From NCBI GenBank assembly GCA_945485605.1, contig CALYSG010000008.1, positions 1 through 20,878 on the forward strand: 20,878 nucleotides of DNA. Direction: 5' to 3'. The position numbers and the translations under genes are program-made. The notes beneath the pieces are model-generated. The model had not been told where the DNA came from. It did not search any database and was given only the letters and a program-made list of their open reading frames with translations. The DNA comes from an uncultured Clostridia bacterium (GTDB taxonomy: Bacteria > Bacillota > Clostridia > Oscillospirales > CAG-272). Shown one piece after another: positions 6,040-15,330 of this stretch. The number at the start of each line of letters is the position of its first letter. The stretch's first letter is position 1.

Positions 6040-9000
6040 TTATATATCAAGGTCAAATTCCTTCCCGAGAAACAGCGAATAGACACAAACCCTGTCGGGT
6101 CTGTGTGAAAGAAGCTTTTGAACAGCCTTTGCGTAATATGACAGTTGCTCTCCGTGTCGGTCAAAGAGAAAACGCGCGATCTCAAGTTCGTTTCCGATAA
6201 TTTCCTTCGGTATATAATCGGTTTTGTAGTCGCAGAGCACGGTTTTGCCCTCGCTGTCGATAAAAAGCAGATCGATAACTCCCTGAACGAGTATTTCTTC
6301 ACTTTTAAGCGCCTCGGCTACAGAACTGTCAGAGGTGAAATCGCACGCCGGTAGAAGAAGATTGAACCTGGTTTCGCGATAGAGCTTCTTTGAGCTTTCG
6401 ATTTTTTTGAAGAACTGAGAAGAGAAGAATTTCTCGAGTTGACCTATGTTTACGATCTCGGCGCTTCCCGCAGGAATAAATCTCTCGGATACGAGGCGCG
6501 AGAGTTCTTCTCGGACCGAGCGCTTGGCTTTTTCAAAATCGCAAAACTGAAGGAACAGGTGAGTCGCCGTACCTTTTTCGGCGGCTGTTGCTCGTCTGTC
6601 CGCTTCATTCATCATAAACAACGGCTTTTGGCTCAGATCGGGTATCGTGTTATTCTCCGGCTCAGACGCGCCTTCGTCAAGAAGATCGGGATATAGCCTT
6701 GATACCGAGATCTTCGCGGGAATTCTGACTGCTTCCGCGTACGGGTATGAATATCCGAATACATCTGATATTTTTGCTTTTATTTTCTCGTAACGTTCTG
6801 TGTCTTCTGAAATATCCGAAGCCGATGCGAAAGTCTCCTCTTCGGAAAGGGTCTTGTTAAGATCCGCATCATCGGAAAATACGGAAAGCTCAAGGCAATT
6901 TCCCGCCGATATCGCCGCCGGCAACAGCCAGCCAAGGAAATCATTTACCGAAAGAACCGACGAACGACAGGCAAAACGTGCACGGAAAGAGGCGAGCTCA
7001 AGCATTTCTTCGGGGCCTTTTCCGCCAACCGATCCGGTGACGTAAAGCCTTTCACGCGCGCGTGTCAGCGCTACATAGAGAACTCGCATCTGTTCTTCAA
7101 GCTGTTTTTCACGGATCGAAACGGTGAGTGCGAGCCTTTGCGGAGTGTCGGTGCGTGCAAGCCCCGTTTCGTCTGTCAGCTTAAGTGCCACTCCGACATC
7201 GGGATCGGAAAGAAGAGTACAGTTCAGGTCGTCACGATTGAACTTTGTACCGCAACCGCAAAGGAAAACGACCGGGAATTCGAGCCCTTTTGACTTGTGT
7301 ACGGTCATTATCTTCACGGCTCCGACCGACGAAGGAACAGACGGAGAATCTACAGCTTCGCCTGACTCTATAACGGAATTTATGTAACTGACAAATCCGG
7401 TAAGCCCACCGGAGCGAGTTTTTGCGTATCGGAGCGCATAGTCGGAGAATCTCACAAGGTTAGCGTAGATCTGCTCTGATGTTCTGTCGGATCCCGAAGG
7501 TGACAGAGACATTACCGAAAACCTTGTGAAAATATCTCTCACGAAACGATCGACCGGGGCAGATCGGCTTTCCTCACGAAGCGCGTTGAACAGACAGCAA
7601 AAATCAACGCATTTTTTTCTGAGCTCAGGTTCTGCTGTATCGCTTGTCGCATATTCCGATACGGCATCGAACAATGAATACGATGTATCCGATGCCGTGC
7701 GTATTCTGACGAGCTCATCCATTGTGAAGCCGAAAAAAGGCGACCGCATTGACGCGGCAAGCATAATATCCTTTTGCGGATTGTCGATCGCCGCAAGAAG
7801 TGAGAATACAAGTAATATCTCCGGGTTGGCAAAGAAATCCTTCGCAGCTGAGTTTTCCGACGGGATTCCCGCGGCAGTCAGTGCTTCTTCAACGATCGAA
7901 GAAAACGGAGAACTGCGGCTGAGGATCGCAATGTCCGAATAACCGATCGGAGATCCGTCGTCCTTTTTGCCTACGGCAACGAGAGAGGCTATTTCCGAAA
8001 CTATATATTCAATTTCAGGGCTTTTCGAGTCGCCCGAACCGGTCCCGAAAAGTGAGAGCTTCACCTTGTTACTTCCCGAATCGGATTTACCGTGAATAAG
8101 GTCGTCTTCGTTTCTGTAGCCTACAACTCCTCCGGCGAGCATGAAGGTCGAATGGCTGACGGCGTTTACAAAATCTATCACCGGAGCGTCGCATCTGAAG
8201 TTTTCCGACATATAAATGGCACATTCGCGTTTTTCATCGGCTTCGGGTGTGCCGAAATCGGGCATGGAATCGCGCATTGCGCCGAAGACCGCGGGCTCTG
8301 CACCGCGGAAGCCGTAAATGCTCTGCTTTATATCACCGACAGAAAACCTGCATCCGACCTTTGAAATGGCGCGAAATATTTCGTCCTGCACTGGGTCAAC
8401 ATCCTGATATTCGTCAATATAAACGGCATCGTATTTTTGACGGAGCTCGAGCGCCGTTTCGGTCGGCGAACCGTCTTTATTTACAAGAAGGGTATGTGCA
8501 AGCCTTTTGATATCAGAGAACTCAAGTATCCTTCGAATGATTTTTTCTTTGGCATAACGTCGCCTGTATTCCGAGATGACAGCAGAAAGCACCGAAAGCT
8601 CCTCGGCCGTGCGCAGAGCGAGCTTTGAGATCTCAGCCTGCGTGAGACAGAAATATTTTTCCTTAAGCGACGAAAGCTCTTTTTTGTAAATCTCGCGCAT
8701 CTTCCGGTAAGCCTTTGTGGTCTCGTCGGCGTGCTTGCCGAGCGCCTTAAGCCCGACCGGGCAGTATGTGCCGGCGACCTCGTAGGCTTTTTCGTAGCCG
8801 GATCCGAGAGCTTCTTTAATACGTTGACAAAAGTCGAGATCCGAGACGAAAGCGGGAAGATAATTTTTCGTGCATATCCCTCCGTCATCAAGCTCGCGGC
8901 AGGCGGATTTACAGATGTTTTCAAAATAGGAGATACGTTCTGCCAGAGCAATTTTAATCCTTTTTCCGTACACCGTTTCGAAAAAATCAAGTCCGACACT

Positions 9001-9627
9001 GTTTCTGTATTCCTCCGCGGCATCTTCCGTGTAGGTGTCGGGGGAGGTGACCGATTCGAGGTCTTCTGCGTAACCGATAAGAATATCTATGAATTTACCC
9101 TCGTCGCGCGTGCCCGAAAAGTTTTCGGCGAAGCGTGAAAAATTCACCGACGGGTCGCACGAATCGTACATTGAATCTATGACGGAGTTCATGACCTCGA
9201 GCTTCAGCGCCGAAAGCTCTGTATCGTCGGCAAGCCTGAAATCCGGCGGCAGAGGAATTCCGTCTCCGAGCGTCAGACGCTGAAAATCCGACTTAACAAG
9301 GTCGAGACAGAACGAATCTATCGTGCATATATCGGCGCTCCCGATGAGGACCGACTGCCTCAGAAGGTGATCGTTGAGCGGATCGGCGGCGAGAGCCTCG
9401 CTCAGAGCACGAGAGATCCTCTCACGAAGTTCCGATGCCGCTGCACGAGTGAAGGTAACGACGAGTATTTTTGAAAGGTCTGCGGGATTATCCTCTGCAG
9501 TTAGTGAGCCTATGATCCTTGCCGTAAGTGCCGCAGTTTTTCCTGATCCTGCTGCGGCGGACAGAAGTATGCTCCTGTCCCTTGTCTCAACTGCGTTTTT
9601 CTGAGACCGAGTCATATTAAAGCCCAA
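6040..9627 (-). CDS. addA: ATP-dependent helicase/nuclease subunit A
   Basis: Helicase-nuclease subunit of AddAB, which resects double-strand breaks up to Chi-type sites and feeds RecA; the Firmicutes counterpart of RecBCD. It is 1195 residues, the normal range. UvrD-like motifs: SAAAGSGKT Walker A (23-31), VVTFTRAAASELRER (56-70), DEYQD (405-409), QSIYGFRG (435-442), TVHKSKGLEFPVVF and the late motif LYVALTRARERLY. The C-terminal nuclease domain has D1119 in VQGVIDLLF, then D1133-Y-K1135 in LCDYKTDYIP and the QLSYYAKAV helix. The start is taken as TTG at 9627-9625: GGAGG sits eight bases upstream and the resulting MGFNMTRSQKNAVETR matches the family N-terminus, while the ATG at 9615 would be 20 bases from the Shine-Dalgarno. 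It lies 17 bases after addB, so they are co-transcribed and probably translated together. Both helicase and nuclease residues are intact. Confidence 0.96.
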   Translation of the reverse strand: MGFNMTRSQKNAVETRDRSILLSAAAGSGKTAALTARIIGSLTAEDNPADLSKILVVTFTRAAASELRERISRALSEALAADPLNDHLLRQSVLIGSADICTIDSFCLDLVKSDFQRLTLGDGIPLPPDFRLADDTELSALKLEVMNSVIDSMYDSCDPSVNFSRFAENFSGTRDEGKFIDILIGYAEDLESVTSPDTYTEDAAEEYRNSVGLDFFETVYGKRIKIALAERISYFENICKSACRELDDGGICTKNYLPAFVSDLDFCQRIKEALGSGYEKAYEVAGTYCPVGLKALGKHADETTKAYRKMREIYKKELSSLKEKYFCLTQAEISKLALRTAEELSVLSAVISEYRRRYAKEKIIRRILEFSDIKRLAHTLLVNKDGSPTETALELRQKYDAVYIDEYQDVDPVQDEIFRAISKVGCRFSVGDIKQSIYGFRGAEPAVFGAMRDSMPDFGTPEADEKRECAIYMSENFRCDAPVIDFVNAVSHSTFMLAGGVVGYRNEDDLIHGKSDSGSNKVKLSLFGTGSGDSKSPEIEYIVSEIASLVAVGKKDDGSPIGYSDIAILSRSSPFSSIVEEALTAAGIPSENSAAKDFFANPEILLVFSLLAAIDNPQKDIMLAASMRSPFFGFTMDELVRIRTASDTSYSLFDAVSEYATSDTAEPELRKKCVDFCCLFNALREESRSAPVDRFVRDIFTRFSVMSLSPSGSDRTSEQIYANLVRFSDYALRYAKTRSGGLTGFVSYINSVIESGEAVDSPSVPSSVGAVKIMTVHKSKGLEFPVVFLCGCGTKFNRDDLNCTLLSDPDVGVALKLTDETGLARTDTPQRLALTVSIREKQLEEQMRVLYVALTRARERLYVTGSVGGKGPEEMLELASFRARFACRSSVLSVNDFLGWLLPAAISAGNCLELSVFSDDADLNKTLSEEETFASASDISEDTERYEKIKAKISDVFGYSYPYAEAVRIPAKISVSRLYPDLLDEGASEPENNTIPDLSQKPLFMMNEADRRATAAEKGTATHLFLQFCDFEKAKRSVREELSRLVSERFIPAGSAEIVNIGQLEKFFSSQFFKKIESSKKLYRETRFNLLLPACDFTSDSSVAEALKSEEILVQGVIDLLFIDSEGKTVLCDYKTDYIPKEIIGNELEIARFLFDRHGEQLSYYAKAVQKLLSHRPDRVCVYSLFLGKEFDLDI

Positions 9628-9644
9628 GAGTCATTCCTCCTTTC

Positions 9645-12600
9645 TTATGTGCGCGTTTTTCTCGCACTTCGGCAGATCAAATTCATAGAGCAGAAGTTGC
9701 ACGGGGATTTTCCGTCCTGAATACGCGGATCGGCAGAAGCTTTGCCGCTTCGGAGTTCCTCAGCCAATGCTTCTATGACCGAGTAAAGCTCTTTTCTCAG
9801 TATATCGAAGCTCTCACGGTCAAGCCGTCCCTGTTTCGGAGTGTTTCCGAGTGCCGCAAGAACAGCTGCGTCGTCAAGAAAAACTCCCGAGCGGTCAAGC
9901 CTGCCGAGTGCTGTTTCCGTGATACTTGCCTCATCCGGCAGACCTGTCGTCGAGATAGTTGTGAGATAAGACGAAAGGTAATTCGCGGCGGCGGGTATGG
10001 GAGCTTTTCCTTCGGAGCAACCAACTTCGCGGGCAAAATCCGTATCAGGGCGGCAAAGGGTAAAAAGATATATCAGAAGCTGAAGATTCAGCCCCGATTT
10101 TACATCATCAAGCGAGAATTTTTTTGAACCGGTCTTGTAATCAACGACTCTGACGTAGACCTCTTTACCGTCACGCCAGAGATCAACGCGGTCGATGCAA
10201 CCGCTGAGGCTGACGTCGGAGCCGTCCGATAGCTTTATGCGTATCGGATCCGCCCCACCGTCACCAAGCCTGTACTCAAACAGAAACGGTCTGAACGCAG
10301 AAGCGGAAAACTCACGTTTCAGGCTCTCAGCCATCAGAGCGGCAAGCCGCCGCAGACGGGTGAAAAGCTGCCTGAACCTATCCCACCGCCTCTGCTCCGG
10401 TGTGGCGATCGCCGTGAGCTGTTCGCTTATTACCGAGTCAATGATTTTCGCCGGGTCTGAAAGATCAAGTCCGTTTTCGGTCACAGCTTCGCGCAAAAAG
10501 CGTTCAAGGACGGTGTGAATAAAGGTCCCGGATGTCTTGTAATCGACGGTAGCCTTTTCGTCCTTGCGCAACTTGAGCGCGTAATCGCAATAATATGCGA
10601 ATCCGCATTCAACGAAGCTGTCGATCCTTGTCTGTGACAGCGACATATGTTTTCCGTTTATCATTGCCGCGGTATCGGAACAGACAGAGCAATCGGGGAT
10701 CGCTATCCTTGAATCCGGCAAATCTATTCCGCGCGCCGACAGCTCTTCTTCGAGTGCACGGGAAAATTCCGTGTCGCTTCCGAACCTTTTAAGAAGGGAT
10801 ACCGATGAGCGAAGATCGGTCACGCGATCTTCCGGAGCTCCACAAGCAAATATCTCTGTCTTTAAATAGGGAAATGCCGTTTTCATTCTCGTTATCAGCA
10901 TTGAAGGTCTCGCTTCCTTGCCGTCGCTCCCACGACTGCCGTAGAGCATAATAAGCCTATCCGACGGAAGTGTCATTGCGCGCCTTGCGTAAAGCATTTC
11001 CTCCGCCGCACGCGAAATGCCGTCGGCATCCGATAACTCGATTCCGACAGAAGAAAGCTCGCGTCGGTCGGAATCGTTGAAAACGCCGTTATCTTTTAAG
11101 GAGGCGGGGAATACACCCTCGTTAAGTCCTATAAGGATCGCTGTTTTGATCTCTCCGGTACGAAGAAGGGATGCCGAACCGACCGTGACCTCATCACTTC
11201 CCGTGGGGATCGATCCCGCTTTCGCTTCCTTGATGCAGATAAGCAACGCGCGGCAAAGCTCCTCGTCGTCAAGCCTTTCGTCCGGGAATGCCACGGCAAG
11301 ATCGTCAAGCATATCAATAATTATCCCCCAGACCGCCGCAGCATCGGACGCCGCCCGGAGCTGACCGCGTGCACGAAGGGATTCGGCCTTTGCCGCGATC
11401 TGCCGTGGGAGATCTATCTTTTTAAGAAAGTCATATATTGCTTCAAGCGCTTCGGGAAGTTTCTCTGCGGCGTCGAGTCTTGCAAAGAGCGGCATGAGCT
11501 GTGCGAGCATATCCTCACGAACCCTGTTTGCCGCAGAAAGGATCTTTTGTCCCCGGGCGGACAGCTTGTCCGTATATCCGTCGGGATTCATGCTCCATTC
11601 GGATGCGGTGAATCTTTCTCCTGCGATATTCCATGTTTCGATGTATTCCTCAAACATATCAATATCGCGAAGCGACAAGCCGCAAAGCCCGGTTTTCAGA
11701 TATGAAAGTACATCCTCCTGCCTGAACCCGAGATATTTGATCCTTAATGCTGAGATGAGAATACGCATTTCGGGCATCGACGAAAGATCGTTTTTCTTCG
11801 ACATAAAGTATGGAATACCGGCGTTTTCAAGTGCGGCGTCGATGATACCCTCATATCGGGAAGCGTCACGTGCTACAACCGCAATGTCACGGTAGCGAAG
11901 CCCGCGCCGAAGCTCGGACAATATCAGCGATGTGACTGCATTGGCCTCGTCATATTGATCGGCACATGAAATGATCCTGATATTTCCTCTTTCGTTTTCC
12001 GGAATTGCGTGGAAATTCGTATCTCCGGGCATCCAGAATTCCGTCGTCAGCCGTCTGAGCTCTTCATTATTTACACGTTGATTGTCGGTAAGAAATATAC
12101 TTTCCGTCGGCTTTCCGAGCTTTTTTGCCATTGACAGGAGTTTTTTTGCCGTTTCGCGTATGCTTTCGGTGCATATCAGCGGAAGCTTCGGCGATTCGCA
12201 TCCGAGTGTTATTGTGACGTTTTCCGCCTGTCTGAAAATTCTTTCGATTATTCCGTATTCGAGAGATGTAAAGCTCGTAAAAGAATCTATAAACACCTCC
12301 GAGCCTTTAAAAAAAGAATGGGTATCGAGAAGGTCGGCGAGCTTCTTAAGGTCTTCATTCCTGTCATCAAAGCTCTCGTCAACAAGCCCCCGGTATGCCG
12401 AAACGATCATAGACAGGTCGCGTAATTTGCGCTTTAACGGACTGTCGGGCAGCTTAAGCGCCGCATTTTCAAGCATAGCCGGAGTGATCGAATTAACTGT
12501 AAGCTCGTCTGCTGCGTTAAGCATAAGCGGCGTCAGCGAAAGCTCACCGCCGGTTTGAGAGTATTCCTCAAGCATCGGCGACAGTTCTTTCAGCGTCTTC

Positions 12601-12869
12601 CACATAAACAGAGAACGCATTGAGGGATTAATATAATGGTAGGAAAGTCCGCCGTAACGTCTGAAGACACGATTGGCAAGTCGGGTAAAATTAAGCACCT
12701 CGAACCCGAGCTGCGCGGTGAAGGGAAGGCGCTCAAGCGCCAGCCTTTCAGCTACAACTGTTTGCTGTTCGGGAACTATCAGAAATGAATTGTCCGGACA
12801 TTCCCGCAGGAGCTCAAATACTCTGTGAGTTTTGCCGGATCCGGGCGCACCGAAAATAAAACGTATCAT
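9645..12869 (-). CDS. addB: ATP-dependent helicase/deoxyribonuclease subunit B
   Basis: Second subunit of AddAB, with a nuclease domain of its own and a structural iron-sulfur cluster. It is 1074 residues from the ATG at 12869, which gives MIRFIFGAPGSGKT and is preceded by GAGG five bases upstream. Walker A is GAPGSGKT (7-14). The nuclease motif is D893 (GCIDRVDLW), then D910-Y-K912 (VVDYKTGSKKF), and LNLQLLIYL. The iron-sulfur cysteines are C755 (VECGFAYYC) and C1057, C1060 and C1066 in CNFCSMNLIC, the expected C-x2-C-x5-C close to the C-terminus. The frame is open further back to 12938, but that start would overlap the upstream gene by about 58 bases and adds residues not seen in the family, so it is rejected. 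The gap to the upstream QueG-like gene is 11 bases and to addA 17 bases. All key residues are present. Confidence 0.95.
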   Translation of the reverse strand: MIRFIFGAPGSGKTHRVFELLRECPDNSFLIVPEQQTVVAERLALERLPFTAQLGFEVLNFTRLANRVFRRYGGLSYHYINPSMRSLFMWKTLKELSPMLEEYSQTGGELSLTPLMLNAADELTVNSITPAMLENAALKLPDSPLKRKLRDLSMIVSAYRGLVDESFDDRNEDLKKLADLLDTHSFFKGSEVFIDSFTSFTSLEYGIIERIFRQAENVTITLGCESPKLPLICTESIRETAKKLLSMAKKLGKPTESIFLTDNQRVNNEELRRLTTEFWMPGDTNFHAIPENERGNIRIISCADQYDEANAVTSLILSELRRGLRYRDIAVVARDASRYEGIIDAALENAGIPYFMSKKNDLSSMPEMRILISALRIKYLGFRQEDVLSYLKTGLCGLSLRDIDMFEEYIETWNIAGERFTASEWSMNPDGYTDKLSARGQKILSAANRVREDMLAQLMPLFARLDAAEKLPEALEAIYDFLKKIDLPRQIAAKAESLRARGQLRAASDAAAVWGIIIDMLDDLAVAFPDERLDDEELCRALLICIKEAKAGSIPTGSDEVTVGSASLLRTGEIKTAILIGLNEGVFPASLKDNGVFNDSDRRELSSVGIELSDADGISRAAEEMLYARRAMTLPSDRLIMLYGSRGSDGKEARPSMLITRMKTAFPYLKTEIFACGAPEDRVTDLRSSVSLLKRFGSDTEFSRALEEELSARGIDLPDSRIAIPDCSVCSDTAAMINGKHMSLSQTRIDSFVECGFAYYCDYALKLRKDEKATVDYKTSGTFIHTVLERFLREAVTENGLDLSDPAKIIDSVISEQLTAIATPEQRRWDRFRQLFTRLRRLAALMAESLKREFSASAFRPFLFEYRLGDGGADPIRIKLSDGSDVSLSGCIDRVDLWRDGKEVYVRVVDYKTGSKKFSLDDVKSGLNLQLLIYLFTLCRPDTDFAREVGCSEGKAPIPAAANYLSSYLTTISTTGLPDEASITETALGRLDRSGVFLDDAAVLAALGNTPKQGRLDRESFDILRKELYSVIEALAEELRSGKASADPRIQDGKSPCNFCSMNLICRSARKTRT

Positions 12870-12880
12870 AATAACCTCAG

Positions 12881-13702
12881 TCAGCCTTCTTTGGAGAAAA
12901 GCAATAGGTTTCTGCGTACCGTGTCTCTGCCTCGCCATGAAAAGGCACGCGTAAGAAATTCTTCGTTGCTCATTGAGTCAAGTATGGGAAGGTCAAGTAT
13001 GGGTATCACACCATTTCTGAAATATTCGATCTTCGTGTAGATCGTACCGTTTTTTATTGCAAGCACGGTGTGAGGACATACCTCCTGACAAATATCGCAT
13101 CCCCATGCACTGCCGTATTTTATAACAGCTGATACTTCTGCTTCGCTGAGATCGCCTTTTTTCTGAGTAAGAGCCGAGAGACACTGCCCTGTTTCATTCA
13201 TGGGACATTCCCGTCGGCATTTCATACATCCTTCGCATTCACGTATCTTTTGCGGCTTGCAGGGAATGTTTGCGTCGGTTATGAGTTCGCCGAGAAACAC
13301 GTATGACGAGTATTTTTCGGTGATGATCATGCCGTTTTTCCCGAAAATACCTATTCCTGCTACGGCGGCGGCATAGCGTTCATCTATGGGTGAATGATCG
13401 GCAAAACCCGCAAATCTGTTTCTCGGGAATTTTTCGGAGAGAAGAGGAAGGATCCTGTCCCAAAGCCCCGAAAAGTATAAGTGGTAATCTCTTACGGCAC
13501 AATACGCCGAGATGTTCCGCTTTTCTGTAAGCTCCTCCGAAAGATACGGCACCGCGAGCATTATGACAGTACCGCATTCAATGCCCGCTCTTTCAAGCAG
13601 GTACTTTTTTGTTATCCGGCATGAAGACAGCGGAACGGGGGCGAAAAGCTCGATACCTTCGCGAAGCAGAAGCTCCTTTATATATGTATAAATGGCGATC
13701 AC
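12881..13702 (-). CDS. QueG-like (epoxyqueuosine reductase family) iron-sulfur protein, short form
   Basis: A 273-residue protein related to QueG, the cobalamin-dependent reductase making queuosine in tRNA. Family features: D102 in ADHSPIDERYAAAVAGIG (the catalytic Asp position), GIFGKNGMIITEKYSSYVFL (about 119-136), and two ferredoxin-type clusters, C156-x2-C159-x2-C162-x3-C166-P and C202-x2-C205-x3-C209-P in GCDICQEVCP. It departs from standard QueG in several ways. The usual GLGWIGKN is GIGIFGKN. The CPTxA segment is CPMNETGQC with about a dozen residues missing before the next cysteine. The HEAT-repeat C-terminus of long QueG (about 380 aa) is absent. It is therefore a QueG-like protein that may or may not act on queuosine; no other queuosine gene lies nearby. 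The start is GTG with AAGGA upstream. It leads the addB-addA operon, 11 bases before addB. Confidence 0.8.
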   Translation of the reverse strand: MIAIYTYIKELLLREGIELFAPVPLSSCRITKKYLLERAGIECGTVIMLAVPYLSEELTEKRNISAYCAVRDYHLYFSGLWDRILPLLSEKFPRNRFAGFADHSPIDERYAAAVAGIGIFGKNGMIITEKYSSYVFLGELITDANIPCKPQKIRECEGCMKCRRECPMNETGQCLSALTQKKGDLSEAEVSAVIKYGSAWGCDICQEVCPHTVLAIKNGTIYTKIEYFRNGVIPILDLPILDSMSNEEFLTRAFSWRGRDTVRRNLLLFSKEG

Positions 13703-13727
13703 CGCTTTCCTTGGTTATAATATATAC

Positions 13728-13756
13728 AGTATAACAAAAAATCACCTTAAAAACAA
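13728..13756 (-). promoter_or_regulatory. Probable sigma-A promoter of the queG-like/addB/addA operon
   Basis: Minus strand: TTGTTT (13756-13751), 17-base spacer, TATACT (13733-13728). The -10 matches five of six and the -35 only the TTG core. It lies 25 bases upstream of the GTG start; alternative AT-rich -10 candidates are also present just downstream. It is the only plausible promoter I see for the three-gene operon. Confidence 0.45.
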
Positions 13757-13780
13757 CTGCCATGGAGCAAAAAAGTATCT

Positions 13781-13803
13781 TCTTTCAAGGTTTTTTTGAA
13801 AGA
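13781..13803. repeat. Inverted repeat between the divergent addBA and htrA operons
   Basis: Perfect 8-base arms tctttcaa (13781-13788) and ttgaaaga (13796-13803) flank the seven-base loop ggttttt. It lies between the two divergent operons, upstream of a lone -10-like TATAAT (13832-13837) for htrA that lacks a clear -35. It could be an operator for either operon, or a short hairpin. It has no T-run after the stem on either strand, so it is not a typical terminator. Confidence 0.5.
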
Positions 13804-13872
13804 CCGTCAAAATGCCGTCACATAACTGCTTTATAATTACGCTGTAAATAAAAATCGGGAGGACAATTATCT

Positions 13873-15291
13873 ATGACAGATGATAATGAAAGAAAAACGT
13901 CAATAGAGAATGACCCTGAGAGAAATACTGACGAAGGATCGGGTGAATCGTCTCAGCGTTACGGAATAAGCTATACGCCGGGGCAGTCGGGATACAGCAA
14001 CTCCACCTACGGGGCATATCCAGGGGGGAATTCGCAGGAAAGCAACGATCCACCTAAAAAGAAGGCTGACGGGAACAAAAAGGCTCTTGCCGTTTCGATC
14101 ATTGCAATATGCGCTGTGGTCCTTGCCGCGGTATTAATGATCGGAACATACATGACCGTGAATTCCTTAGCCGGGATACTTGAAAAATACAGGGAATCCG
14201 AGATAACCGACGGAACGGAAGGAACGTCGGGCGGCTCGTCTCATAAACCGAACACGTCGGGCGGGAATGTAATAGTCTATAAATCCGACAATGCAAGCCC
14301 GGCAACGACCGACTTTACAGAGACGGTCGCAAAGGTGGAAAAATCGGTGGTCGAGATAAACACGGAAACGGTTATCTACCAGAAATATTACGGTAATTAT
14401 ATTCAGTCCGGCGCCGGTTCGGGAGTGATAATCGGCTCGGATGAAGAAAAAAAGACCTACTACGTAATAACCAACCACCACGTAGTGGATTCTGCTAACA
14501 CAATACTTGTAAGACTATACGACGGAAGTGAATATAATGCCGCGCTCGTTGCCTCCGACGAAATTTCCGATATTGCAATAGTGGCAATCATTGAATCGGA
14601 GGGAAAGGAGCTGTCTGTTGCGGCATACGGCGACAGCTCGGAGCTGCGTAACGGACAGGATGTTTTTGCAATAGGAAATCCACTTGGCCAGCTCGGCGGT
14701 TCGGTTATAAAGGGAATAATAAGCAAGACCGAACGTCACATATCCGTTTCGGGTATAAGAATGTCCTTGCTTCAGATAGATGCCTCTGTTAATCCCGGTA
14801 ACTCAGGCGGAGGTCTGTTCGATATGGCAGGTAACCTTATCGGAATCGTCAACGCGAAGTCTTCGGGGGACAATGTTGACGGTCTTGGCTTTGCAATACC
14901 GATAAACACGGCAGTAGAGGTAGCGAACGAGTTGCTTGAAAATGGTTATGTAAGCGGAAGACTCGGCTTCGGAACTGTTATTAGTGATGCCGTATCAAAC
15001 TCTGTAACCTATGCTATGGTGACTTCGCCCAACGGCGTTACGGGAACATATACGGACAATAACGGCAAAACACAGACATTTACCTTTGAAGAAAACGATA
15101 TTGTATTAAAGGTCGGTAATGCAGAAGTATCCGGAGCGGCATCGCTTATAAGCATCCTGTCCGAATACAATGCGGGGGATAAGGTCGAGCTTACCGTTTA
15201 CCGAGTAAAGCGTCAATCGGTCGGATTCGGCTACCGCACCTACACAGAGGAATATCAGGTCACGGTCGGACTTATCGAATATAAAGATTGA
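13873..15291 (+). CDS. HtrA/DegP-type membrane-anchored serine protease with PDZ domain
   Basis: Quality-control protease of the HtrA/DegP (S1C) family, 472 residues. A long, polar, Ser/Gly/Asn-rich cytoplasmic tail (1-69) precedes one membrane anchor (about 70-95), then a linker and the trypsin-like domain outside the membrane. The catalytic triad is H203 (ITNHHVVDSA), D233 (SDIAIVAI) and S311 (VNPGNSGGGLF). A single PDZ domain covers about 355-470, with the binding loop LGFGTVI. GGGAGG lies ten bases before the ATG. A TATAAT at 13832-13837 may be the -10, but no good -35 was found. A two-component pair follows after only 39 bases without a terminator, as HtrA proteases are often tied to envelope-stress regulators such as CssRS. 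The protease degrades or refolds misfolded secreted proteins at the membrane surface; the true substrates are unknown. Confidence 0.93.
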   Translation: MTDDNERKTSIENDPERNTDEGSGESSQRYGISYTPGQSGYSNSTYGAYPGGNSQESNDPPKKKADGNKKALAVSIIAICAVVLAAVLMIGTYMTVNSLAGILEKYRESEITDGTEGTSGGSSHKPNTSGGNVIVYKSDNASPATTDFTETVAKVEKSVVEINTETVIYQKYYGNYIQSGAGSGVIIGSDEEKKTYYVITNHHVVDSANTILVRLYDGSEYNAALVASDEISDIAIVAIIESEGKELSVAAYGDSSELRNGQDVFAIGNPLGQLGGSVIKGIISKTERHISVSGIRMSLLQIDASVNPGNSGGGLFDMAGNLIGIVNAKSSGDNVDGLGFAIPINTAVEVANELLENGYVSGRLGFGTVISDAVSNSVTYAMVTSPNGVTGTYTDNNGKTQTFTFEENDIVLKVGNAEVSGAASLISILSEYNAGDKVELTVYRVKRQSVGFGYRTYTEEYQVTVGLIEYKD

Positions 15292-15330
15292 TTTTTTAAT
15301 TTCAGAACAATATGAGAAGGAGGCAAAACA

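Noticed and set aside
7124..12558. Several 80-160-codon plus-strand frames inside addA and addB
   Set aside because: They are shadows caused by codon bias of the long minus-strand genes; the sequences are Ser/Arg-rich without domains and lack ribosome sites.
12870..12938. Longer AddB start at 12938
   Set aside because: It would overlap the QueG-like gene by 58 bases and adds 23 residues foreign to AddB; the ATG at 12869 has GAGG and gives MIRFIFGAPGSGKT.
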